5,736 nucleotides of DNA from Competibacteraceae bacterium UBA2788 (lineage in GTDB: Bacteria; Pseudomonadota; Gammaproteobacteria; Competibacterales; Competibacteraceae): assembly GCA_002352185.1 (NCBI GenBank), contig DEHY01000213.1, forward strand, positions 14,039-19,774, given 5' to 3'. Below the pieces are notes generated by a model. That model worked only from the letters and a program-made list of their open reading frames with translations. It was not told the DNA's origin and did not search any database. Both the position numbers and the translations under genes were made by a program. Positions 1 through 5,113 of the stretch are shown piece by piece (positions within the stretch are counted from its first letter, which is position 1; every line of letters begins with the position of its first letter).

Positions 1-1119
1 CCTGTCGAAGAGTCAGGGCGAGCGGACGGAGAGAACACCTTGGCTAACATCGCGCCACCCACGCCGGACGCCATCACCCAACCGGCGGAACCTCTTCGTC
101 CAATGGAACCCGCCGCGCAGCCGACGGCAAACCGTCCTGAATCGGCGAGTGCAACTGCGACCCCTGAGCCGTCCCCGCAACCTGAGCCGTTACCCGAATC
201 CGAACCGCCCACGGTCGTCGCTGTGCCGCCGGTCGCGCCCGCTATCGTAGAATCGCCGGTGCCGACTCGTCCCCAGTTGCATTCCAAAATAAAACCCGGC
301 AAACCGGAGTTAACGAAGCCCGGCAAACTGGTATCGCCCGCTATCGCCGCCGAGCGCCCCGCTGTGGTAGAACCTGCTGCCGTAGTGAATCGTCCGCCCA
401 CCGCGCCACCCCCCCGGATCGCAAAACCGGCTCCAAAATTACCGGCCCCGGCTGGTCCAAAAACAGTGCAGGTTCCGGCTGCTCCAAAAATAGCGAACCG
501 CCCACTGCCCAGACCAAAATCCGCCCCGGTCGCCCGTGCCAACCCGGTGTCCAACGTCGCGATCCGCTCTTCGGCAGCACCCCGGCCAGTAGCGACCAAA
601 CCCGATCCGGTCACTCGCGCCGCGCTGCGTTCCCAACCCACCCCACCCGCCCTGCCACCCATTGAACTGGAGTCACGCCCACACACCGCGCCGACAGCGC
701 CGCCACCGATTGAACTGGTCAGCCGTTCCAATACGACGGTGCCCGTTCGTGCCGTCCCACCCACGCCACCCACACCCACGCCGACCCGATCCGCTGACCC
801 GATCCGCCAATTTCAGAATGACGCAAGCCGTGCGGCCTCGGATATTCGTCGCCAAACCGAATCCTTCACCCGTTGGTTAAGCCGCACCGGCACCACGGTC
901 AGCACCGAAGTACAGCGGGGTCTGGAAACTGCTGACCGCAGCGTGAGCCAGTGGACCGGTCATTGTAACCAGGCAGACGGCTGTGGCCGGAATGTCCGGG
1001 TCGAACGCCGCGACCGCTGGTCCCATCGCTATGGCGGCGGAGTAGTCTCGCAAAATCATGCGGATGAGAATGAGGAATCTCCAGACCCGCCGCCGCGCCC
1101 ACCGCAAGCATATCGTTGA
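1..1119 (+). CDS. Proline-rich protein of unknown function, probably 5'-truncated
   Basis: I do not recognise this protein. The frame is open from base 1, so the gene probably begins outside the window. An alternative start is TTG at 40, with GGAGAG at 28-33 six bases upstream, which would give 359 residues. Numbering from that TTG, about the first 250 residues are Pro/Ala/Arg/Thr-rich, low-complexity and presumably disordered, with small internal repeats such as KPGKPELTKPGK and two PPIEL-x-SR units. Residues 253-305 (DPIRQFQ to SVSQW) lose the prolines and look like an amphipathic helix. The last 54 residues are charged, contain two cysteines (309, 315), and end in a short proline stretch. 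No signal peptide or membrane segment is visible in the part seen. Such a composition suits a periplasm-spanning linker, a TonB-like or SPOR-like spacer, or a scaffold, but this is inference only. The gene converges on the lysR-type gene, leaving 65 bp between the two stop codons. Confidence 0.7.
   Translation, partial: PVEESGRADGENTLANIAPPTPDAITQPAEPLRPMEPAAQPTANRPESASATATPEPSPQPEPLPESEPPTVVAVPPVAPAIVESPVPTRPQLHSKIKPGKPELTKPGKLVSPAIAAERPAVVEPAAVVNRPPTAPPPRIAKPAPKLPAPAGPKTVQVPAAPKIANRPLPRPKSAPVARANPVSNVAIRSSAAPRPVATKPDPVTRAALRSQPTPPALPPIELESRPHTAPTAPPPIELVSRSNTTVPVRAVPPTPPTPTPTRSADPIRQFQNDASRAASDIRRQTESFTRWLSRTGTTVSTEVQRGLETADRSVSQWTGHCNQADGCGRNVRVERRDRWSHRYGGGVVSQNHADENEESPDPPPRPPQAYR
655..750 (+). 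repeat. Two 48-bp (16-residue) direct repeat units in the proline-rich gene
   Basis: The segments at 655 and 703 both begin with a 16-bp match that differs at one base (CCACC-c/g-ATTGAACTGG), encoding PPIEL followed by x-SR. The 48-bp spacing keeps the reading frame. The second halves of the units have diverged (PHTAPTAP against SNTTVPVR). This looks like an old in-frame duplication within the low-complexity region and supports the + frame as the coding one. Confidence 0.55.
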
Positions 1120-1120
1120 T

Positions 1121-1181
1121 GGGTGATGCCGATCTTTGTCCGGTAATGGCGGAAAACGAAAACCCTGCGAACTCATCACCC
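1121..1181. repeat. 8-bp inverted repeat in the convergent gap
   Basis: GGGTGATG at 1121-1128 is the exact reverse complement of CATCACCC at 1174-1181, with 45 bases between. The pair fills the gap between the stop of the proline-rich gene and the stop of the lysR-type gene. It could form a long-loop stem at the ends of both transcripts. There is no T-run on either side, so a classical intrinsic terminator is not supported, and chance is possible at this arm length. Confidence 0.25.
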
Positions 1182-1184
1182 TCG

Positions 1185-2111
1185 CTACCACTCGGCAACC
1201 TGCTGGCGGCAGGCCGTTGCGGTGCGGGCGACATCGCCGCTGAGGCGAGCCGGGAGACCGTCGGCGCCAAAGCCCTCGCGGATGTAGCCGGCCAGGCATT
1301 CCGCCACCGCCGAGACGGGGCGGCCCCGATGCAGGGTGATGCTGGCCGACGGCAACAGCGGAAAGCCCTCCTCGCCGCTGAGGACGCGCACCCCGACCGG
1401 CAGTATGCTGCGGCATAGCACGGTCACGGCCAGCCCGGCGGTGACTGCCGCCAGGACACCGCTGATGCTCGCGCTGGTGTAGGCAATCCGGTATGCCCGA
1501 CCCATCCCGTTCAGGCCGGCCAGCGCCCAGTCGCGGAATATGCAGCCGGGTTGGAACAACGCCAGCGGCAACGGATCGCATTCGTGGGCGAGATGGCGTT
1601 CGGCAGTGGCCCACACGGTGGGCTCACGGCGCAGCACCTCACCTGTTTCCGCGCCCGGAGTACAGGTGATCAACGCCAGATCCAGCCGCTCCTCGGCTAG
1701 CCACTGGCGCAAGGTCACGCTGGGTTCGCAATTCACCTCCACCTGCACCCGTGGGAAGGCGCGGGCAAACCGCGCCAGGATCTCAGGCAGGAAGCGGTCC
1801 ACATAGTCATCCGGGATGCCGATACGCACCAGACCGGTTAGATCCGGGCGGGTCAGCACGGCGACCGCTTCGTCATGCAGCTTCAACAATCGGCGGGCAT
1901 AGCCGAGCAGCGCCTCGCCATCGGGGGTGAGCTGCACCCCCCGCCCATCCCGCTGGAACAGCGCCTGGCCCAGCGTTTCCTCCAGCCGCCGCACCTGCAT
2001 GGAGACCGCCGACTGGGTGCGATGCACCTGCTTCGCAGCCGGGGTAAAGCCACCGGCGTCAACGATAGTGACAAAAGTTCGCAACAAATCCGGGTCGAGT
2101 TGGGCAGGCAT
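1185..2111 (-). CDS. LysR-type transcriptional regulator, LrhA/HexA-like
   Basis: This is a 308-residue cytoplasmic DNA-binding regulator. Residues 1-65 form the LysR winged helix-turn-helix, with LLRTFVTIVDAGGFTPAAK leading into the recognition segment RTQSAVSMQVRRLE and the wing at FQRDGRGVQLTPDG. From about residue 93 (GLVRIGIPDDYVDRFLP) to 280 is the type-2 periplasmic-binding-like effector domain. The RTQSAVS motif, the IG-x-x-D-x-x-x-x-x-x-LP stretch, IFRDWALAGLN and the RVLSGEEGFPLLP motif resemble LrhA/HexA/PecT proteins more than metabolic LysR regulators. Those relatives control motility and exoproduct genes, but the target here is unknown. The length is normal, with a slightly extended C-terminus. 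The ATG at 2111 is supported by AGGAG at 2119-2123, 7 bases upstream. The gene diverges from the DUF1127 gene, so autoregulation and control of that neighbour are the obvious inferences. Confidence 0.93.
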   Translation of the reverse strand: MPAQLDPDLLRTFVTIVDAGGFTPAAKQVHRTQSAVSMQVRRLEETLGQALFQRDGRGVQLTPDGEALLGYARRLLKLHDEAVAVLTRPDLTGLVRIGIPDDYVDRFLPEILARFARAFPRVQVEVNCEPSVTLRQWLAEERLDLALITCTPGAETGEVLRREPTVWATAERHLAHECDPLPLALFQPGCIFRDWALAGLNGMGRAYRIAYTSASISGVLAAVTAGLAVTVLCRSILPVGVRVLSGEEGFPLLPSASITLHRGRPVSAVAECLAGYIREGFGADGLPARLSGDVARTATACRQQVAEW

Positions 2112-2126
2112 CCACGATCTCCTGAA

Positions 2127-2155
2127 TTATCATAAAAACAGATGGATCATATAAA
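2127..2155 (+). promoter_or_regulatory. Candidate sigma-70 promoter for the DUF1127 gene
   Basis: TTATCA (2127-2132) and TATAAA (2150-2155) are separated by 17 bp. They match the -35 consensus at 4 of 6 positions and the -10 at 5 of 6. The site would give a leader of about 65 bases, and the LysR-like palindrome would lie just downstream of the -10. The region is AT-rich, so chance matches are likely. Confidence 0.35.
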
Positions 2156-2159
2156 ACTT

Positions 2160-2174
2160 ATTCGTTTGATGAAT
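2160..2174. promoter_or_regulatory. Candidate LysR-type binding site (T-N11-A palindrome)
   Basis: ATTCGTTTGATGAAT has perfect ATTC/GAAT arms around 7 bases and fits the T-N11-A pattern (T2161, A2173) typical of LysR-family operators. A second overlapping palindrome, TTGAT-N2-ATCAA, lies at 2166-2177. The site is about 50 bp upstream of the lysR-type start and between the two divergent genes, where an autoregulatory operator is expected. Assignment to this regulator is by position only. Confidence 0.4.
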
Positions 2175-2212
2175 CAATAGCGATCCACCATCATCAGTCA
2201 CAACATCCCACC

Positions 2213-2219
2213 TGGAGGA
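2213..2219 (+). promoter_or_regulatory. Ribosome binding site that decides the DUF1127 start
   Basis: TGGAGGA is a strong Shine-Dalgarno sequence. It lies 4 bases before a GTG at 2224 and 7 bases before an ATG at 2227. The 7-base spacing and the better codon favour the ATG. Confidence 0.7.
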
Positions 2220-2226
2220 TAGAGTG

Positions 2227-2445
2227 ATGATCCGCGATGCAAGCCTGTGCCTGGAACTCCCTGCCGTCCGCCGCCCCGGTTTTCGCGCCTGGCTGACCAC
2301 TGCCCTAATCTGGCTGCGCGAGAGGTACGTCGTCTACCGCCAGCGCCGCGCCCTGCTCGCCCTTGACGCCGCCATGCTGAAAGATATTGGGATTAGCCGC
2401 GCCGATGCGGTGGCGGAGGGGAGCAAGCCGTTCTGGCGTTCGTAA
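2227..2445 (+). CDS. DUF1127 domain-containing small protein (YjiS-like)
   Basis: This 72-residue basic protein ends in the DUF1127 signature. An aromatic, Arg-rich stretch (WLRERYVVYRQRRALLALD, about residues 29-47) is followed by MLKDIGISRADAVAEGSKPFWRS (about residues 50-72), with the hallmark L-x-DIG-x-SR and the closing KPFWR. The first 25 residues are poorly conserved sequence typical of the longer members. Some alphaproteobacterial DUF1127 proteins are RNA-binding modulators of stress responses and RNA turnover. That role is not shown for this subtype, so it is only a suggestion here. The start is chosen from Shine-Dalgarno spacing; GTG at 2224 would add one residue. The gene stands alone, diverging from the LysR-type regulator and followed by a hairpin. 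Divergent regulator/DUF1127 pairs are common in Proteobacteria. Confidence 0.9.
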   Translation: MIRDASLCLELPAVRRPGFRAWLTTALIWLRERYVVYRQRRALLALDAAMLKDIGISRADAVAEGSKPFWRS

Positions 2446-2468
2446 CCGTGGGCAAGGCGGTAACGTAT

Positions 2469-2513
2469 CGGGTCGTAACGCGCCCTCATGCTTGCATTAC
2501 GACCCGCTGTTTC
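2469..2513 (+). terminator. Hairpin after the DUF1127 gene, possible intrinsic terminator
   Basis: CGGGTCGTAA (2469-2478) and TTACGACCCG (2497-2506) form a perfect 10-bp stem with an 18-base loop, starting 23 bases after the DUF1127 stop codon. Only a short T stretch (CTGTTT, 2507-2512) follows, so this is a weak intrinsic terminator or a 3'-end stabilising stem. The long perfect arms make chance unlikely. Confidence 0.55.
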
Positions 2514-2520
2514 CCAAGCC

Positions 2521-2555
2521 AAAAAAGGAAGGGCGGCGTGGTTCAATGGCCGCTT
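2521..2555 (-). terminator. Rho-independent terminator of the phasin gene
   Basis: Read on the - strand, GCGGC (2549-2553) pairs with GCCGC (2533-2537) across an 11-base loop. The stem can be extended by AAG/CTT with a two-base bulge. It is followed by CCTTCC and a run of six T (2521-2526). It lies about 10 bases beyond the phasin stop, exactly where a terminator is expected. The short stem and its distance from the T-run make it moderate in strength. Confidence 0.5.
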
Positions 2556-2563
2556 GAAGGGAT

Positions 2564-2899
2564 TTAGCGCACATCCAAATCAGCCAGATGCAGATCGAAA
2601 TTCCGGATCGCCTCCGCGATACTGCGAATTTCTTCTGGCGTCGGTGTTTTCTGCCGATCCTGGCCGGATCGGGCAAGAACCCGCCGAGCCAGTTGCTTGA
2701 GCTTCCGCAGACCGTCGTCGTCCTCGACCGCTTCCACCACCGTGCCGCATTGCACCAATTGATCGAAAAAGTCGCGGCCCTCCTGCTGCGCCCGCGCCAA
2801 TGCGCCGATCCCCGCCAACCAAATCTGGCTGGCCAACGTCAGCGTGTCTTCCGCCGTGCGCGCTTCACGCAGGCAATGCTGCAATTGTTGGTACGCCAT
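2564..2899 (-). CDS. Phasin family protein (PHA granule-associated)
   Basis: This is a 111-residue protein of the PhaI/PhaF-type phasin family. Phasins coat polyhydroxyalkanoate granules in the cytoplasm, limiting their fusion and keeping other proteins off the surface. The diagnostic stretch is residues 21-51, where LASQIWLAGIGALARAQQEG and then FFDQLVQCG match the family core (x-Q-x-WLAGLGALA-x-A-x-x-EG-x-x-LFD-x-LV). The rest is a mostly helical, charged sequence, with a proline break (TPTPEE) before a final helix, and no Ala-Lys-Pro-rich DNA-binding tail like that of PhaF. Its length is normal for the short PhaI-like class. ATG at 2899 has AGGAG at 2909-2913, 9 bases upstream. The gene is monocistronic: its own promoter candidate lies upstream, a terminator follows, and no PHA synthase is in view. 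Two cysteines (residues 9 and 51) are unusual but not diagnostic. Confidence 0.88.
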   Translation of the reverse strand: MAYQQLQHCLREARTAEDTLTLASQIWLAGIGALARAQQEGRDFFDQLVQCGTVVEAVEDDDGLRKLKQLARRVLARSGQDRQKTPTPEEIRSIAEAIRNFDLHLADLDVR

Positions 2900-2946
2900 T
2901 GTTCGTTACTCCTGGTCCGCCATACTCCGGCACGGTAGCAACTCCC

Positions 2947-2976
2947 ATTAGAATAAACACACTAAGAGGATGGAAA
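2947..2976 (-). promoter_or_regulatory. Candidate sigma-70 promoter for the phasin gene
   Basis: On the - strand, TTTCCA (2971-2976) and TCTAAT (2947-2952) are 18 bp apart. They match the -35 at 4 of 6 positions and the -10 at 5 of 6. The resulting leader would be about 40 bases long and would include the AGGAG site. The surrounding 2900-3011 gap holds nothing else I can name. I see no convincing terminator for znuB there, so read-through from the zinc operon into the phasin gene is possible. Confidence 0.35.
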
Positions 2977-3011
2977 GGGCGGTATCCAGAAATTTTTCCT
3001 TTCCCGTTCAA

Positions 3012-3806
3012 TCAGTAGCGCCGGGCGCGACCGGGAACGACGGAACCCAGCGCGAACAGGGCGGTAGCGGCCACCACCACCGAGGGACCGGCGGGCGTAT
3101 CCCAGCGCAGCGACGCCCACAACCCTAATCCGACCGCCGCACAGCCCAGCAGGCCGGCCAGCGCCGCCATGCCTTCCGGCGAATGGGCGAAACGTCGCGC
3201 CGCCGCCGCCGGGATGATCAACAGCGACGTGATCAGCAGGATGCCGACCACCTTCATCGCCACCGCAATCACCATGGCGATGAGCAGCATGAAGGCCAGC
3301 CGCACCGGAAATACCGCCACCCCCTCCACTTGCGCCAGTTCCTCATGGACGGTGATTGCCAGCAACGGTCGCCACAGCCAGGCCAGCGCCGCCAGCGCCA
3401 GCCCGCCGCCGCCCCAGATCCAGTACAGATCGGCGGCGTTGATCGCTAGAATATCGCCGAACAGATAACTCACCAGATCCACCCGCACCGTTTCCATGAA
3501 CGCCAGCGCCACCAGCCCCAGCGACAGCGTGGCGTGAGCGAGAATGCCCAGCAGCGTATCGGTCGCCAGCCGACGCTGCCGTTGCAGCAGCACCAGCGCC
3601 AGCGCCACCAGCAGACAGGTCGCAACCACCCCTAGTTGCGGGTTGATGTGCAGCACCGCGCCGAGGACGACGCCCAGCAACCCGGAATGGGCCAGGGTGT
3701 CGCCGAAATAGGCCATGCGCCGCCAGACAATGAACGCGCCCAGCGGGCCGGTCGCCAGCGCTACCCCGAAGCCGCCCAGCAGCGCCCGTTGCAGAAATTC
3801 ATCCAT
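3012..3806 (-). CDS. znuB: Zinc ABC transporter permease ZnuB
   Basis: This 264-residue inner-membrane permease of the ABC-3 family carries Zn2+ from periplasmic ZnuA into the cytoplasm. E. coli ZnuB has about the same length. Hydrophobic segments appear near residues 8-28, 38-53, 57-74, 88-104, 127-150, 168-200 and 212-232, plus a last one near 241-257, fitting the multi-span fold of the family. Family landmarks are [21 protein letters not shown] (residues 20-40), the [11 protein letters not shown] stretch (81-91), [10 protein letters not shown] (111-120) and the [17 protein letters not shown] segment (188-204), which lies in the cytoplasmic coupling region. The start at ATG 3806 is chosen because [10 protein letters not shown] aligns with known ZnuB N-termini; the frame stays open further upstream, but there it only overlaps znuC. 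The start overlaps the znuC stop by 8 bp (ATGGATGA), and no good Shine-Dalgarno is seen, so translational coupling is likely. It is the last gene of the zur-znuC-znuB operon. Confidence 0.95.
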   Translation of the reverse strand: MDEFLQRALLGGFGVALATGPLGAFIVWRRMAYFGDTLAHSGLLGVVLGAVLHINPQLGVVATCLLVALALVLLQRQRRLATDTLLGILAHATLSLGLVALAFMETVRVDLVSYLFGDILAINAADLYWIWGGGGLALAALAWLWRPLLAITVHEELAQVEGVAVFPVRLAFMLLIAMVIAVAMKVVGILLITSLLIIPAAAARRFAHSPEGMAALAGLLGCAAVGLGLWASLRWDTPAGPSVVVAATALFALGSVVPGRARRY

Positions 3807-4563
3807 GCGCGCCGCGCTCTGCCGGTTCCACCACCGCGCCATGCAAATTATGGCGGTGGTTATGGTGATGATGGTAAATCGCCAGCCGCTGCGCGCCATC
3901 AAGGCCAAACAGTTCCAGATAAGCCGGATCGCGGGCGACATGATCGGGATGCCCGGAACAGCACACATGCCGATTCAGGCACAGCACCTGATCGGTGGTC
4001 GCCATCACCAGGTGCAGTTCGTGCGACACCATCAGAATTCCGCAGCCCCGCCGCTGGCGCAGACCGCTGATCAGGTCGTACAGCTCATACTGACCGTTCA
4101 AATCCACGCCCTGAATCGGTTCATCCAGCACCAGCAGATCGGGTTCGCGCAGCAGCGCCCGCGCCAGCAGCACCCGCTGCATCTCGCCGCCGGAAATGGC
4201 CTGCACCGGCGAATCCAGCACATGCGGCGCGCCCACTTCCTCCAGCGCCGCTTGAACCCGCGCCCGCGTCGCCGGAGCGCCAAGGGTGATGAAGCGCTGC
4301 ACGCTCAGCGGCAAGGTATCGCTTACCGTCAACCGTTGCGGCATGTAACCGACCCGGATTCCGGGTTTGAGCCAGATCCGGCCGCTATCGGCCCGAATCA
4401 GGCTGAGAACGATACGCACCAGGGTAGATTTACCGGCGCCGTTCGGGCCAATCAGGGCGACAATTTCACCGCTGCTGACCCGAAGATTCACCTCTTGCAG
4501 GATCGGAGCGCCCCGGATAGCAAGGTTGACATTTTCCACCGTCAGCAGCGGTTCAACCGACAT
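3799..4563 (-). CDS. znuC: Zinc ABC transporter ATP-binding protein ZnuC
   Basis: This 254-residue cytoplasmic ATPase drives zinc uptake through ZnuB. Numbered from ATG 4563, it has Walker [10 protein letters not shown] (39-47), the Q-loop Gln76, the signature [15 protein letters not shown] (from 124), Walker B LLVLDEP with Asp147 and Glu148, and the H-loop His181 (VSHEL). After the nucleotide domain come the [10 protein letters not shown] stretch and the His-rich tail [10 protein letters not shown], both also present in E. coli ZnuC (251 residues) and separating it from manganese or iron ABC-3 ATPases. One difference is DEPIQGVD where the usual sequence is DEPTQGVD. ATG 4563 is chosen because [11 protein letters not shown] aligns with the E. 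coli N-terminus. GTG at 4578 would add five residues, and neither start has a strong Shine-Dalgarno. It overlaps the zur end by 11 bp and the znuB start by 8 bp, so the three genes form one operon. Confidence 0.96.
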   Translation of the reverse strand: MSVEPLLTVENVNLAIRGAPILQEVNLRVSSGEIVALIGPNGAGKSTLVRIVLSLIRADSGRIWLKPGIRVGYMPQRLTVSDTLPLSVQRFITLGAPATRARVQAALEEVGAPHVLDSPVQAISGGEMQRVLLARALLREPDLLVLDEPIQGVDLNGQYELYDLISGLRQRRGCGILMVSHELHLVMATTDQVLCLNRHVCCSGHPDHVARDPAYLELFGLDGAQRLAIYHHHHNHRHNLHGAVVEPAERGAHG

Positions 4564-5035
4564 CGGACGAGGTTCCACGCTGGCAATCCGGGCAACGGCC
4601 CAGCACTTCGACCATCTGGGTCAAGACCTCAAAGCAGTGGGCAGCGGCTTCGGCACACAGCAAATTCTCGACCGCTGGACTGTTCATCTCGTTGACCTGG
4701 CCGCAATCCCGGCAAATCAGAAACTGCCCGCCGTGGCGACTGCCCGGCTGACAGCAGCCGGCGTACACGTTCAGCGAGGCCAGCCGGTGAATCAAGCCCT
4801 GTTCCAGCAGGAAATCCAGCGCCCGGTAGACGGTGGGCGGCGCGCCTTGTCGGCCATCGCCGCGTAACACATCCAGAATGGCGTAAGCCCCCATCGGTTT
4901 GGGATGGCTCCAGATGATTTCCAGCACCCGTCGCCGCAGATCGGTCAAGCGAACGCCGCGTTCCTGACACAGCGTTTCCGCCTGCGCCAGTCGTGTATCG
5001 AAAGACGGTGCATAACCGGGATCAGAGGGATACAT
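4553..5035 (-). CDS. zur: Zinc uptake regulator Zur (Fur family)
   Basis: This Fur-family repressor of about 160 residues binds operator DNA when loaded with zinc. Numbered from ATG 5035, the N-terminal winged helix covers about residues 15-85, with [16 protein letters not shown] and the recognition segment [19 protein letters not shown], nearly identical to E. coli Zur. The C-terminal half is the metal-binding dimerisation domain. The structural zinc site has two Cys pairs, CRDC (108, 111) and CPDC (148, 151). Likely sensing-site ligands are His83, Cys94 or Cys95, His101 and Glu116, by analogy with E. coli Zur. It lacks the long His-rich C-terminal tail of the E. coli protein. A TTG at 5053 would add six residues, but a promoter overlapping the Zur boxes would leave it almost no leader, so ATG 5035 is preferred. 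No clear Shine-Dalgarno is seen for either. As first gene of the znuCB operon it should repress itself. Confidence 0.95.
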   Translation of the reverse strand: MYPSDPGYAPSFDTRLAQAETLCQERGVRLTDLRRRVLEIIWSHPKPMGAYAILDVLRGDGRQGAPPTVYRALDFLLEQGLIHRLASLNVYAGCCQPGSRHGGQFLICRDCGQVNEMNSPAVENLLCAEAAAHCFEVLTQMVEVLGRCPDCQRGTSSDVG

Positions 5036-5063
5036 GGGATTCAGCTTGACCAAAGTAACCGCA

Positions 5064-5078
5064 TGTTATTTTATAGCA
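5064..5078. promoter_or_regulatory. Zur box 1 (zur-proximal)
   Basis: TGTTATTTTATAGCA has the 7-1-7 layout of the gammaproteobacterial Zur operator TGTTATA-N-TATAACA and matches it at 12 of 14 arm positions. It covers the likely -10 of the zur-znuC-znuB promoter (TATAAA on the - strand at 5070-5075), so binding should block transcription of the operon. Confidence 0.75.
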
Positions 5079-5098
5079 ATTGTTATTCTATAACATAA
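5070..5098 (-). promoter_or_regulatory. Candidate promoter of zur-znuC-znuB
   Basis: On the - strand, a TATAAA -10 (5070-5075) lies 17 bp from a poor -35, TTATGT (5093-5098). Transcription would start near 5063, giving a leader of about 28 bases to ATG 5035. The znuA promoter must lie in the same 78 bp; TATAAC (5089-5094) and CATAAT (5094-5099) are possible -10 elements on the + strand. Both promoters would be buried under the Zur boxes. Confidence 0.35.
5081..5095. promoter_or_regulatory. Zur box 2 (znuA-proximal)
   Basis: TGTTATTCTATAACA is a near-perfect 7-1-7 palindrome, with 13 of 14 arm positions matching TGTTATA-N-TATAACA. Its centre is 17 bp from that of box 1, less than two helical turns. 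It ends 18 bases before the znuA start and overlaps the probable znuA -10, which suits direct repression of znuA by zinc-loaded Zur. Confidence 0.85.
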
Positions 5099-5113
5099 TT
5101 GCAGGAGTGGCTG

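Noticed and set aside
341..636. Two - strand open frames inside the proline-rich gene
   Set aside because: Proline, arginine and alanine codons rarely give stops on the opposite strand, so open antisense frames are expected. The products are Arg/Gly/Trp-rich and have no plausible start signals.
899..1270. Open - strand frame of 123 codons opposite the proline-rich gene end
   Set aside because: It overlaps two better supported genes, has no ribosome binding site, and shows no recognisable domain.
1116..1418. + strand frame starting at the stop codon of the proline-rich gene
   Set aside because: Apart from its first 22 or so codons it is antisense to the LysR-type gene. The overlap with the upstream stop is suggestive of coupling, but the product has no recognisable features.
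877..1614. Open - strand frame of 245 codons across the lysR 3' half and the tail of the proline-rich gene
   Set aside because: Most of it lies in another frame of the well-supported LysR-type gene, and its sequence there is Arg/Gly/Pro-rich as expected for a shadow of GC-rich coding DNA. The last part reads smoothly but matches no family I know and has no start of its own.
3807..3968. Longer znuB with a 54-residue N-terminal extension
   Set aside because: The extension lies entirely within the znuC 3' end in another frame and has no family similarity. The ATG at 3806 gives the standard ZnuB length.
3636..4867. Several + strand open frames of up to 326 codons opposite znuC, znuB and zur
   Set aside because: They are antisense to genes identified by full-length family motifs, and their composition (Gln/His/Arg/Pro-rich) is that of antisense reading.
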